NCBI GenBank assembly: GCA_038521625.1
Contig: JBCBKP010000003.1
Location: 62,001-126,000, forward strand
Source of the DNA: JBCBKP01 sp038521625
Lineage (GTDB): Bacteria; Planctomycetota; Phycisphaerae; Phycisphaerales; UBA1924
Length of the DNA stretch: 64,000 nt
Direction: 5' to 3'
In this document: positions 41,096-48,383 of the stretch, piece after piece
Layout of the letters: each line of letters begins with the position of its first letter
How positions within the stretch are numbered: position 1 is the stretch's first letter
Notes under the pieces: generated by a model
Database searches by the model: none
The model's input: the letters and a program-made list of their open reading frames with translations, nothing else
Told to the model about the DNA's origin: nothing
Translations under genes and position numbers: made by a program

Positions 41096-42213
41096 GGCAC
41101 GCGCACCCCGTGGTTCTCGGCCGGGTGGAGATCGAACCAGCCCTTGTCGTTGCGCTCGACGCGGAGGAACGGGTCGCCCGGCTCGTGGTCGAGCATGAGC
41201 GTCCAGCCGCGCTCCGCGGCCTCGGTCAGGAACCAGTGCTTGGTGACCATCGAGGTGTAGGGCTCGACGTCGTATCCGAGGCTGAAGGCCTGGCCGGCGT
41301 GGTGGGCCGTCGGCATGAGATCGGGCGTGAAGACGACGGTCTCGCCCGACTCGGCCGTGAAGAGCACCGCCTGCTGGCCCCAGGTGTGCCCCGGGACGAG
41401 GAAGACGAACACGCCGGGCAGCACCTCGGTCATCCGCTGCTCGAGCTTGCCCTTCGGCAGCTCCATCCGAGACGGCTTGCGGTTCAGCGGGAACGGGCGC
41501 TGGCTGTCGATGAGTCTGAGCCGCGAATCTTCGTTCGCGAGCCTGAGTCCGTCGTCCTCGAAGGGGAGCAGGTGGTCGCGGTAGTAGGTCTTGGTCATCA
41601 CCGCGTCGTTGGCGCGGGCGTCGACCCACTCGCGGCGCTGGACGACGAGCTCGGCGCTGGGGAAGGTCAGCTTGACGCGCGGGTCATCGCCCGAGGCGGC
41701 GCCGGGCCGGGTCGCCTCCCAGTCGGGCGTCTCGCCCTCGCGCACGCGCCGGGTCAGCCCGCCGGCGTGGTCGAAGTGCAGGTGCGAGCAGACGACCGAG
41801 GTGATCGAGGCGGCGTCGTGCCCGGCCTCGGTCAACGCGGTCTCGACGGTCCGCCCGTCGAGGCCGAAGATCGAGGACATCTTCGGGTCGAGCTTGTCGC
41901 CGGTGCCGGTCTCGATCAGGATCTTGCCGCCTGCGTTGGGGCTGTCATTGGGATCGACTGGCTCGAGCAGCAGGCAGTTGTGGTGGACCTCGATCCGGTG
42001 CTTGTCGTCGGGCGTGACCGAGCGCTCCCAGACGACCCGGGGAATGACGCCGAACATGCCGCCGCCGTCGAGCAGCAGCCGGCCGGCCCGCAGGAGCGTC
42101 GCGCGGTAGCGGGGCGCCGCCGCGTCGATCGCGGTCTCGGCCGGGGCGTTCCGGGCCTCTTCTGGCCGGTTGGGGGCCGGGGCGTCCTGCCCGGGTTGCG
42201 TCAGGGCATCCAT
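41092..42213 (-). CDS. Metallo-beta-lactamase-fold hydrolase
   Basis: A 373-residue soluble MBL-fold hydrolase. The zinc motif is H-L-H-F-D-H-A-G-G (HxHxDH) at about residues 143-151. Further metal ligands are expected at the later H in V-P-G-H-T-W-G-Q-Q and the Asp in F-T-P-D-L. The N terminus (about 45 residues) is low-complexity and Pro/Ala-rich. The motif and insert pattern suggest a lactonase- or hydrolase-type member rather than a beta-lactamase. It is predicted leaderless with TACCAT 6 nt before ATG 42213 and shares its promoter region with the divergent GNAT gene 17 bases away. Confidence 0.88.
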   Translation of the reverse strand: MDALTQPGQDAPAPNRPEEARNAPAETAIDAAAPRYRATLLRAGRLLLDGGGMFGVIPRVVWERSVTPDDKHRIEVHHNCLLLEPVDPNDSPNAGGKILIETGTGDKLDPKMSSIFGLDGRTVETALTEAGHDAASITSVVCSHLHFDHAGGLTRRVREGETPDWEATRPGAASGDDPRVKLTFPSAELVVQRREWVDARANDAVMTKTYYRDHLLPFEDDGLRLANEDSRLRLIDSQRPFPLNRKPSRMELPKGKLEQRMTEVLPGVFVFLVPGHTWGQQAVLFTAESGETVVFTPDLMPTAHHAGQAFSLGYDVEPYTSMVTKHWFLTEAAERGWTLMLDHEPGDPFLRVERNDKGWFDLHPAENHGVRVP

Positions 42214-42230
42214 AGGGCGATGGTATCGGC
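42214..42230. promoter_or_regulatory. Overlapping divergent leaderless promoters of the metallo-hydrolase and GNAT genes
   Basis: Seventeen bases separate the two start codons. On the minus strand TACCAT (complement of 42220-42225) plus CGCCCT precedes ATG 42213. On the plus strand GATGGT (42219-42224) plus ATCGGC precedes GTG 42231. The hexamers overlap by five bases. The plus-strand hexamer deviates from TANNNT at its first base. Confidence 0.55.
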
Positions 42231-43118
42231 GTGAGCGCGCTGAGCACGGACTTCGACCGGGCGGCCCTGGGCCGGGTGTACGAGCAGACCATCGCGGGCG
42301 AGTACCTGCGGTTCACGCGGCATTGGGTCGCGATCGGGGGCACCGGGCACGTTTCCGAGCGGCTGGGCGGCACGGAACAGACACCGGCCGTGACGACCGC
42401 GGGGCCCCCGGGCTCGGTGATCAGCTTCTCGGTCGGCTTCGGGCTCGACGGCCCGATCGAGCCGGCGGTGATCGACCGGGCCGAGGAGCTGCACCGGTCG
42501 ATGGGCGGCGACCCGGTGTTCGAGGTCTCGCCGTATGCCGACCCGAGCTATCCGGCGGAGCTGAAGAGACGCGGCTACGTGCTGCGGGAACTCCTGCACA
42601 CGTTCTATCTGCCGATGGTCGAGCCGCCGGACCTGCCGATGCCCGAGGGCGTGCGCGTGGAGCGTGTGGACAAGTCCGACCCGGCGATGCTCGGGCGTGC
42701 GATCCGCGCGAACGCCTCGGGGCGCGAGCACGTGTCGGGCTCGGCGGACGACCCGCCGTCGGAGCTGGCCCTGGGCATCGCGGGCTGCGTGATCAGCTGC
42801 CCGGAGAACGCGACCTTCGCGGCGTACCTGGACGACGAGGATCGCATCGCGGGCGTGGCGACGTGCGGGCTGTGGGATCACCCGCTGGCCGCGGGGCACA
42901 TGAACCTGTACCAGGGCTCGACGATGCCGTTCGCGCGGCGTCGGGGCGTGCAGCTGGCGTTGATGCTGGCCCGGCTGCGGTGGGGGTTCGGCGAGGGCTC
43001 ACGCTCGGCGAGCCTGGACTGCCTGCCGGGCGTGGCGAGCGAGCGGAACGCGGCGCGCGCGGGGTTCGGGTTGCTGTACACGAAGCCGGTGCTGACGGCG
43101 GGCTTCGACGGGAGCTAG
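42231..43118 (+). CDS. GNAT-family acetyltransferase-like protein
   Basis: A 295-residue protein with two GNAT-like halves. The C-terminal half shows the acetyl-CoA motif layout: A-Y-L-D-D-E-D-R-I-A-G-V-A-T-C-G, then F-A-R-R-R-G-V-Q-L-A-L-M-L-A-R (motif A region with R-R-G-V) and V-A-S-E-R-N-A-A-R-A-G-F-G-L-L-Y, the 'ExNxxARxxYExxGF' end. The N-terminal half (residues 1-140) also has a G-F...A-D-P-S-Y-P-A-E-L-K-R-R-G-Y-V-L segment. Substrate unknown. It overlaps the convergent orphan gene by four bases (CTAG shared by both stops). Confidence 0.82.
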   Translation: MSALSTDFDRAALGRVYEQTIAGEYLRFTRHWVAIGGTGHVSERLGGTEQTPAVTTAGPPGSVISFSVGFGLDGPIEPAVIDRAEELHRSMGGDPVFEVSPYADPSYPAELKRRGYVLRELLHTFYLPMVEPPDLPMPEGVRVERVDKSDPAMLGRAIRANASGREHVSGSADDPPSELALGIAGCVISCPENATFAAYLDDEDRIAGVATCGLWDHPLAAGHMNLYQGSTMPFARRRGVQLALMLARLRWGFGEGSRSASLDCLPGVASERNAARAGFGLLYTKPVLTAGFDGS

Positions 43119-43624
43119 TCCTTCACAGGCGGCAGCCTGACCGACTTATAAAGAACCCAGACGGCGGAAAGACAGAAGCCGATGGGGATCAGCATTCGCA
43201 GTCCGATCCCGGCGTAGATCATTGGATCGAACACGCGGAGTGATACGGATTGCCAGTCCGCCGATGTCGCTTGGATCGATGCCGCAACCTCTGGCTCCGT
43301 CAAACCGGTCACGTCTACCAAAGCCTTGACGAAGTCATCTTTCGTCCAAGATCGGTTGTTCGAGCCGTAGATATTCACGAGCCCGACTTCGGCGGTCCAG
43401 ATGACGTAGCCGTTGCGGATTCCCGAACGACTTAGTTCAAACTCGTCGCGGACATAAATGCTTCCGACATCCTCGACGTGCTGCTTCGTCACGATCCGCC
43501 GGGCCGGGCCGGTGAGCAACTCGACGGCATCAATTGCAACCCACGTGAAAGCACTACAGACGCCGAGGAAGACTGACAAGGCAAGCATGTGTGCCCGTCG
43601 CGTCGTCTGGGATGCCGTAGGCAT
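43115..43624 (-). CDS. Low-GC orphan membrane protein
   Basis: A 169-residue protein with a hydrophobic helix near each end: residues 13-32 (M-L-A-L-S-V-F-L-G-V-C-S-A-F-T-W-V-A-I) and about 140-160 (L-R-M-L-I-P-I-G-F-C-L-S-A-V-W-V-L-Y). Between them is a soluble, probably periplasmic segment (V-T-G-L-T-E-P-E-V-A-A-S-I-Q-A-T). No family recognised. By eye its DNA is near 58% GC (counted over 43441-43500) against about 70% in neighbours, and codons such as ATA and AAA that are rare elsewhere occur. This suggests recent acquisition. It follows the E2 gene on the same strand. Confidence 0.7.
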   Translation of the reverse strand: MPTASQTTRRAHMLALSVFLGVCSAFTWVAIDAVELLTGPARRIVTKQHVEDVGSIYVRDEFELSRSGIRNGYVIWTAEVGLVNIYGSNNRSWTKDDFVKALVDVTGLTEPEVAASIQATSADWQSVSLRVFDPMIYAGIGLRMLIPIGFCLSAVWVLYKSVRLPPVKD

Positions 43625-43628
43625 GTTC

Positions 43629-43646
43629 TCTGATTCGCGGATCAGA
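43629..43646 (-). repeat. Near-palindrome at the E2 stop codon
   Basis: TCTGATTCGCGGATCAGA is self-complementary apart from one G-T pair. The E2 stop codon (complement of 43642-43644) lies inside it. In RNA it gives a 6-bp stem with a 6-base loop. It marks the junction between the E2 gene and the low-GC orphan and could be a boundary or weak hairpin. Confidence 0.5.
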
Positions 43647-45231
43647 CGAGGCGGGTTGCCTCGTCCTGAAGCAGCTGCACGATCTGCGCCAGGCACAGCG
43701 CCGCGGTGGCACCATCGACTACGCGGTGGTCGCACGCCAGGCTCAGCGGCATGACCTTGCCGACCACCGGCTGGCCGTCGCGGACCACGACGCCGTCGTA
43801 GGCCTTGCCGACCGCGAGGATCGCGACCTCGGGGTAGTTGATCACCGGCGTCGCGAACCGGCCCGCGTGGCTGCCCACGTTCGAGACCGTGAACGTCGAG
43901 CCCATCAGGCGGTCGCGCGGGATCGAGCGGTCGCGGGCGCTGCGGGCGGTCTCGGCGATGCTGCGGCCCATGTCGACGACGTTCAAGGCGTCGGCGCCGG
44001 GGATGACCGGGACCATCAGGCCCGAGTCGGTGTCGGTCGCGATTCCCAGGTGCACGCGCCCGTGCTGGACGACCTCCTCGTTCTGGTCGTCCACCGTGGC
44101 GTTGAGCGCCCCGAAGCGCCCGCCGAGTGTCGGGCTGATCGCGCGGCAGACGGCGGCGCAGACGAAGGGCAGGAAGCTGATCTTCTCGCCGGTCTGCTGG
44201 GCGAGCTGCTTGCGCAACGCGTCGAGCTCGGTGACGTCGGCCTCGTCGACGACCGTGAAGTGCACGGCCGTGTTGACCGACTCGCGGAGGCGGCCCGCGA
44301 TGGTCTTGCGGACGCCGCGGAAGGGCGTGCGGGCCTCGGGCTGCTGGGCCGACGCCCCGGACTGCTGCGCGGGGTCGGGGATGGGGCGTCCTGAGGGGAA
44401 GGGCGTGAAGCCGGGGGCGTGCGGGACGCCCTGCTGCTGGGGCATGCCGTACGGCATCGGCATGGGCACCGGGACCATCATGTAGCCCATGGGCGCCATC
44501 GGCGGGTAGCCGGGCTGCATATGGGGTTGCAGTTGGGGCTGCATGGGCTGCGGCGCGTACTGAGGCTGGTATTGGGGCTGGTACTGGGGTTGGGGCGCGG
44601 TCTGCGGGGCCGGGGCGGACGGCAGCGGGCGGCGGACGTCGGGCGAGCTCGGGATTGGCGCGGCGCTCGGGGTCTTCTCGGTGGGGGCCGCGTTGGCGCC
44701 GCCGGAGTCGGCGAAGGCCTTGACGTCCTTGGCGGTGATCCGCCCGGCGATGCCGGTGCCCGGGACGAGCGCGAGGTCGACGTTGAGGTCACGCGCGAGC
44801 CGGCGGACGGCGGGGGCGGCGAGCGGCTTGCCGTCGGCGCCGCCGAGGCCGGCGGTGCCGTCCTGCATGGCGCCGACGACGGTGCCGGCGTCCTCGTCGC
44901 CGTTGGAGGTGCCGTTGTTGGACGCAGCGGGGGCGCTCTCGGTCACGCGCGGCGCCGCGGCCGGTGCGTCGGGCCCGCCTTCGTAGGTGACGAGCGGGTT
45001 GCCGACGTGGAGCGTCTCGCCTTCTTCGCCGTGGAGGATCTTGATGGTGCCGTCGCGCGGCGAGGGGACCTCGACGAGGGCCTTGTCGGTCTCCATCTCG
45101 GCGAGGATGTCGTGCTCCTTGACGGTGTCGCCGACCTTGACCTTCCAGGCGATCATCTCGGCTTCGTGCACGCCCTCGCCGAGGTCGGGGAGGATGAAGA
45201 CGTTGGGGTCGGAGGAGGTTTTGCCGGCCAT
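43642..45231 (-). CDS. 2-oxoacid dehydrogenase E2 component (dihydrolipoamide acyltransferase)
   Basis: Core of a pyruvate or branched-chain 2-oxoacid dehydrogenase complex, 529 residues. One lipoyl domain (residues 8-85) carries the lipoyl Lys in M-E-T-D-K-A-L-V-E-V. A peripheral-subunit-binding domain is at about 138-172 (A-P-A-V-R-R-L-A-R-D-L-N-V-D-L). The catalytic domain follows from about 300 (R-K-T-I-A-G-R-L) and ends with the active-site C-D-H-R-V-V-D-G-A. Between them is an odd 90-residue linker rich in Pro, Gln, Met and Tyr with (P-Q-Y-Q) repeats. E1 genes lie upstream; E3 is absent. Pyruvate versus branched-chain use cannot be decided from sequence alone. Confidence 0.9.
   Translation of the reverse strand: MAGKTSSDPNVFILPDLGEGVHEAEMIAWKVKVGDTVKEHDILAEMETDKALVEVPSPRDGTIKILHGEEGETLHVGNPLVTYEGGPDAPAAAPRVTESAPAASNNGTSNGDEDAGTVVGAMQDGTAGLGGADGKPLAAPAVRRLARDLNVDLALVPGTGIAGRITAKDVKAFADSGGANAAPTEKTPSAAPIPSSPDVRRPLPSAPAPQTAPQPQYQPQYQPQYAPQPMQPQLQPHMQPGYPPMAPMGYMMVPVPMPMPYGMPQQQGVPHAPGFTPFPSGRPIPDPAQQSGASAQQPEARTPFRGVRKTIAGRLRESVNTAVHFTVVDEADVTELDALRKQLAQQTGEKISFLPFVCAAVCRAISPTLGGRFGALNATVDDQNEEVVQHGRVHLGIATDTDSGLMVPVIPGADALNVVDMGRSIAETARSARDRSIPRDRLMGSTFTVSNVGSHAGRFATPVINYPEVAILAVGKAYDGVVVRDGQPVVGKVMPLSLACDHRVVDGATAALCLAQIVQLLQDEATRLV
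44390..44625 (-). repeat. Pro-Gln-Met-Tyr repeat linker in E2
   Basis: The DNA between about 44540 and 44600 contains imperfect 12-base repeats of the type CTGGTATTGGGG (seen on the + strand) that encode P-Q-Y-Q. Further along are P-M and M-Q-P units (M-V-P-V-P-M-P-M-P-Y-G-M-P). Swinging linkers of E2 proteins are normally Ala-Pro-rich; this one is Gln/Met/Tyr-rich. Confidence 0.75.
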
Positions 45232-45257
45232 GGAGAGGTTCCTCTGTGGTCGCGCGA

Positions 45258-45539
45258 TCAGGCGTCGTCAGCGGTTGATTGTTCGGTCGGTGCGGGCCAG
45301 ACGGCTCGGAGCATCATCGCGGTGCCGATGAGCGCGACGAGCACTCCGCCGGGCGTGCTCATGGCGAACTCGGCGATCTGCATCAGCACGGTCGTTCTTC
45401 CCGCGCCGACTCCGCTCATGTCGCGGGTCGGCGTGAGGATCAGCATGGTCGCCAGACCGAGCACGAGCAACGCGGCCACCCCGAGCTCGATCCGCCCGGC
45501 GATGGTTCGTGGCTTGCGTTTCTTGGTCGGCGTGGTCAT
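45258..45539 (-). CDS. Small two-helix membrane protein in the dehydrogenase operon
   Basis: A 93-residue protein with a basic N terminus (T-P-T-K-K-R-K-P-R), a first helix at about 19-36 (E-L-G-V-A-A-L-L-V-L-G-L-A-T-M-L-I-L) and a second at about 62-80 (G-G-V-L-V-A-L-I-G-T-A-M-M-L). It lies between the E1 beta and E2 genes on the same strand, with short gaps. No family recognised. The ribosome site is weak. Confidence 0.65.
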   Translation of the reverse strand: MTTPTKKRKPRTIAGRIELGVAALLVLGLATMLILTPTRDMSGVGAGRTTVLMQIAEFAMSTPGGVLVALIGTAMMLRAVWPAPTEQSTADDA

Positions 45540-45560
45540 GCATGCGGTGCGTGGTTCTGC

Positions 45561-46535
45561 TTAATACGCCAGGCACTCGGTGATGCCCTTGCCGATGCGT
45601 TCGGCGTCGGGCAGGTAGTCGAGCTCGAGCTTGTAGAACGGCATGATGGTGTCGAATCCGGTGACGCGCTGCACCGGCGCCTCGAGGTGCAGGAAGCAGT
45701 GCTCCTGGATCAGGGTGGCGATCTCGGCGCCGAGGCCCGCGGTCTTGGGCGCCTCGTGGACGATCACGCAGCGGCCGGTCTTCTGGACGGACTCGACGAT
45801 GGTGTCGGTGTCGATCGGGTCGATCGTGCGCAGATCGATCAGCTCGACGGAGACGTCGTCGGGCTGATTGTCGATCGCCTCGAGGCACTGGAAGACGCTG
45901 GCGCCCCAGGTGACGACGGTGAGGTCGTCGCCGTCGGCGACCACCTTGGCCTGGCCGATGGGGATCGTGTAGTCGTCCTCGGGGACCTCTTCGCGGAAGC
46001 TGCGGTAGACGCGCTTGGGCTCGAAGAAGATGACCGGGTCGGGGTCGCGGATGGCGCTCAACAGCAATCCCTTGGCGTCGTACGGCGTGCAGGGCATGAC
46101 AACCTTGAGGCCGGGCGAGTGGGTGTAGATCGCCTCGGGGCTGTCGGAGTGCAGCTCGGGGGCGTGGATGCCGCCGCCGACCGGAACGCGGAGGGTCAGC
46201 GGGACGGTGATCGAGCCGCGTGTTCGGTTGCGGTAGCGGGCGGCGTGGTTGCAGATCTGGTCGTACGCCGGGCCGAGGAAGCCCTCGAACTGGATCTCGG
46301 GGACCGGGCGCATGCCGGCGATGGCGAGCCCGATGGCGGCGCCGAGGATGCCGGACTCGTCGAGCGGCGTGTTCTGGACGCGGTCTTGGCCGTGCTTCTC
46401 GGCGAGACCCTCGGTGACGCGGAAGACGCCGCCGTTGATGCCGACGTCCTCGCCGATGATGACGACGCGGTCGTCGCGCGCCATCTCCTGGTCGAGTGCC
46501 TGGTTGATCGCCTGGACGAGCGTGAGCTGTGGCAT
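45561..46535 (-). CDS. pdhB: 2-oxoacid dehydrogenase E1 component, beta subunit
   Basis: Thiamine-diphosphate enzyme subunit, 324 residues. The transketolase-like pyrimidine-binding region (L-V-Q-A-I-N-Q-A-L-D-Q-E-M, G-E-D-V-G, G-V-F-R-V-T-E-G-L) and the C-terminal domain (T-G-R-C-V-I-V-H-E-A-P-K-T-A-G-L-G-A-E-I) are typical of the beta subunits of pyruvate and branched-chain dehydrogenases. The conserved segment E-I-Q-F-E-G-F-L-G-P-A-Y-D-Q is present. A CGGAGA site lies before ATG 46535. It should pair with the alpha subunit encoded at 47092-48228. The gene name assumes pyruvate as substrate. Confidence 0.92.
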   Translation of the reverse strand: MPQLTLVQAINQALDQEMARDDRVVIIGEDVGINGGVFRVTEGLAEKHGQDRVQNTPLDESGILGAAIGLAIAGMRPVPEIQFEGFLGPAYDQICNHAARYRNRTRGSITVPLTLRVPVGGGIHAPELHSDSPEAIYTHSPGLKVVMPCTPYDAKGLLLSAIRDPDPVIFFEPKRVYRSFREEVPEDDYTIPIGQAKVVADGDDLTVVTWGASVFQCLEAIDNQPDDVSVELIDLRTIDPIDTDTIVESVQKTGRCVIVHEAPKTAGLGAEIATLIQEHCFLHLEAPVQRVTGFDTIMPFYKLELDYLPDAERIGKGITECLAY

Positions 46536-46556
46536 GGTGTCTCCGTTCGGGCGGCC

Positions 46557-46814
46557 TCAAGCCGCCCCGACGTCCTCTGTGCCGTTGGACGATTCTCTCG
46601 GATCATCGAGGTAGGTCACCCGCGCGATGACGGTGACGTTGATGATGTCGACGTGGCCCTCGGCGTCGCTCACGTAGACGGTCCGCGGGTTCTTCGGCGG
46701 GATGTAGATGAAGTCCGGATGCGGGACGTCGAGCCGCTTGCCGCCCAGCGTGTGGATGCGGAATGGCTGGAAGGGCTCGGCGCGCATGAGCTTACGGATG
46801 TCCTCGCTGGTCAT
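46557..46814 (-). CDS. Small conserved planctomycete-type protein of unknown function
   Basis: An 85-residue soluble protein whose start M-T-S-E-D-I-R-K-L-M-R-A-E-P-F-Q-P-F-R-I-H-T and middle V-P-H-P-D-F-I-Y-I-P-P-K match a family of short hypothetical proteins that I associate with Planctomycetota ('xEPFxPFxIHxxDG...V.HPxF'). The fold looks like five beta strands plus one helix. No catalytic motif. It lies two bases after the next small gene and 21 bases before the E1 beta start, inside the dehydrogenase operon. Function unknown. Confidence 0.75.
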   Translation of the reverse strand: MTSEDIRKLMRAEPFQPFRIHTLGGKRLDVPHPDFIYIPPKNPRTVYVSDAEGHVDIINVTVIARVTYLDDPRESSNGTEDVGAA

Positions 46815-46816
46815 GG

Positions 46817-47092
46817 CTAGGTGATCCCGATCCCGGTGGCGGCCGCGGCGGCCTGCTGCTGCTGTCGTTCCTCTTCGGTCGCGGCCGCGGCGGCGAGGAA
46901 GGCCTGCGTGTCGGGCATGGCGGCGTTGATGGTCAGGGCGACCTCGTCGGCGGGCTGGTTGACCTTGATCTTGAGCGCCGCGCCGCTGACCTCGATCTCG
47001 CACTGGTCGTCGCCCTTGGGCATGACCGTCTTGACGAAGAAGGCGTTGATGTGGCGTTCCTTGCCCTTGTGGTCGATGATTTTGACGAGCAT
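46817..47092 (-). CDS. Small protein with Gln/Ala-rich tail inside the dehydrogenase operon
   Basis: A 91-residue protein. ATG 47092 overlaps the E1 alpha stop by one base (TGATG). The first 60 residues look like a compact beta domain (L-V-K-I-I-D-H-K-G-K-E-R-H-I-N-A-F-F-V-K-T-V; C-E-I-E-V-S-G-A-A-L-K-I-K-V). The rest is a helical Ala/Glu/Gln tail (A-A-A-A-A-T-E-E-E-R-Q-Q-Q-Q). Coupling to the E1 alpha gene suggests shared expression with the complex. No family recognised. Confidence 0.72.
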   Translation of the reverse strand: MLVKIIDHKGKERHINAFFVKTVMPKGDDQCEIEVSGAALKIKVNQPADEVALTINAAMPDTQAFLAAAAATEEERQQQQAAAAATGIGIT

Positions 47093-48228
47093 CACACGCG
47101 CTCCGGGACGCCCTTCGGCCGGCGCTGGAGGGTCTCCTGCTCGGGGTTCTGGCCGAGCGAGCTGGTCCGCATGGTCTCGCGCTGCTTGACGAGGTCGGCG
47201 GGCAGCTCGGCGAACATGTCGTCGAAGAACTCGACCTTTTCGGGGTCTTCGATGCCCTCGGCGGCGCGGACGATCTCGTTGACGATCTTACCGGCGCGTT
47301 CCTCGAGGGCGGTCTGCTTCTTGTCGTCCCAGAGGCCCTTGGACTCCATGTACTTCCGCGTGCGGATGAGCGGGTCCTTGGCGAGCCAGGCGTCGAGCTC
47401 GGCCTGGTCGCGGTAGCGGCGTGCGTCGTCGGCGGTGGTGTGGTCGCCGAGGCGGTAGGTGACGCCCTCGATGAAGGTCGGCCCGCCGCCCTTGACGGCG
47501 CGCTGGCGGGCTTCCTTCGTCGCCTTGTAGACGGCGAAGATGTCGTTGCCGTCGACGGAGAGGCAGGGCATCTCGTAGGCGATCGCCTTCTGGGCGACGG
47601 TGGGGGAGCGCATCTGCTCCTCGCGCGGGACCGAGATCGCCCACTGGTTGTTCTGGCAGTAGAAGATCACCGGCACCTGCAGCGTCGACGCGAAGTTCAT
47701 GGCGCCGTGGAAGTCGCCCTCGCTGGTGGCGCCGTCGCCGAAGAAGGTGATGACGGCGCGCTTCTCATTGCGGAGCTTCATCGACCAGCCGATGCCGGTC
47801 GCGTGCAGCATGTGGGTGCCGATGGGGACCGAGAGCGGCGTCATCAGGACGCCGTCGGGGATCTTGTTGCCGCGTTCGTCGCCCATCCAGTTGAGCAGGA
47901 TGTGGTGGTAGGGCATCCCGTGGAGGTGCATCGTGATGTTCTCGCGATACGCCGGGATGATCCAGTCCGTGCCCTTCTCCATGGCCAGCGCGGTGCCGAT
48001 CCCGTTGGCTTCCTGTCCCTTGTTCTGCGGATAGGTGCCCATGCGGCCGGATCGCTGGAGCTTGAAGGCGATCTCGTCGAGCTGGCGCCCGATCCACATC
48101 TGCTCGAACGAGAAGACGACCTGCTCGTCGGTGAGGGTGTCCTTGGCGAGCTTGGCGTCGAGCTTGCCGTCCTCGTCGAGGATCTGCAGGTGCTCGATCT
48201 TCGCTTCGTAGACCGTCTTCCGCGGCAT
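47092..48228 (-). CDS. pdhA: 2-oxoacid dehydrogenase E1 component, alpha subunit
   Basis: Thiamine-diphosphate-binding catalytic subunit, 378 residues. The ThDP motif is G-D-G-A-T-S-E-G-D-F-H-G-A-M-N-F-A, followed by Y-C-Q-N-N-Q-W-A-I-S (GDG...NN pattern). Earlier markers are G-R-Q-L-D-E-I-A-F-K-L-Q-R-S-G-R-M-G-T-Y and E-N-I-T-M-H-L-H-G-M, and later ones are G-D-H-T-T-A-D-D-A-R-R-Y, the phosphorylation-loop region in eukaryotic counterparts. GGGAGGG lies 5-11 bases before ATG 48228. The gene leads an operon with two small unknowns, the beta subunit, a small membrane protein and E2. TATAGT near 48322-48327 is a likely -10. The gene name assumes pyruvate as substrate. Confidence 0.92.
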   Translation of the reverse strand: MPRKTVYEAKIEHLQILDEDGKLDAKLAKDTLTDEQVVFSFEQMWIGRQLDEIAFKLQRSGRMGTYPQNKGQEANGIGTALAMEKGTDWIIPAYRENITMHLHGMPYHHILLNWMGDERGNKIPDGVLMTPLSVPIGTHMLHATGIGWSMKLRNEKRAVITFFGDGATSEGDFHGAMNFASTLQVPVIFYCQNNQWAISVPREEQMRSPTVAQKAIAYEMPCLSVDGNDIFAVYKATKEARQRAVKGGGPTFIEGVTYRLGDHTTADDARRYRDQAELDAWLAKDPLIRTRKYMESKGLWDDKKQTALEERAGKIVNEIVRAAEGIEDPEKVEFFDDMFAELPADLVKQRETMRTSSLGQNPEQETLQRRPKGVPERV

Positions 48229-48321
48229 ACGCCCTCCCTGGCGGGCCCGCGACGGGCCCGGTTCGAGTCGTCTTCGGAAACGCGAGCGGCGGGGCGTGGC
48301 GGCCCCGGGCATCGCTGTGTC

Positions 48322-48327
48322 ACTATA
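48322..48327 (-). promoter_or_regulatory. Candidate -10 of the dehydrogenase operon
   Basis: TATAGT on the minus strand (complement of 48322-48327), about 94 bases before the E1 alpha start. The -35 at the expected distance (CGTCCC) is poor. It lies between the E1 alpha gene and the decayed acyltransferase gene. Confidence 0.4.
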
Positions 48328-48383
48328 GGAGCGGCGCGCGCGCCGGGACGTTCGCGCGGTCATTCGGCGGTGTGAGCGTTTGG

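Noticed and set aside
41092..42213. Metallo-hydrolase as the missing kynurenine formamidase.
   Set aside because: Known formamidases are cyclase-type or alpha/beta hydrolases, and this gene is about 5 kb from kynA in another unit. Nothing in the sequence supports the activity.
48240..48300. GGTTCGAGTC at about 48250 looks like a tRNA T-loop.
   Set aside because: The flanking bases do not form a T-stem, and no acceptor or anticodon arm could be built around it.
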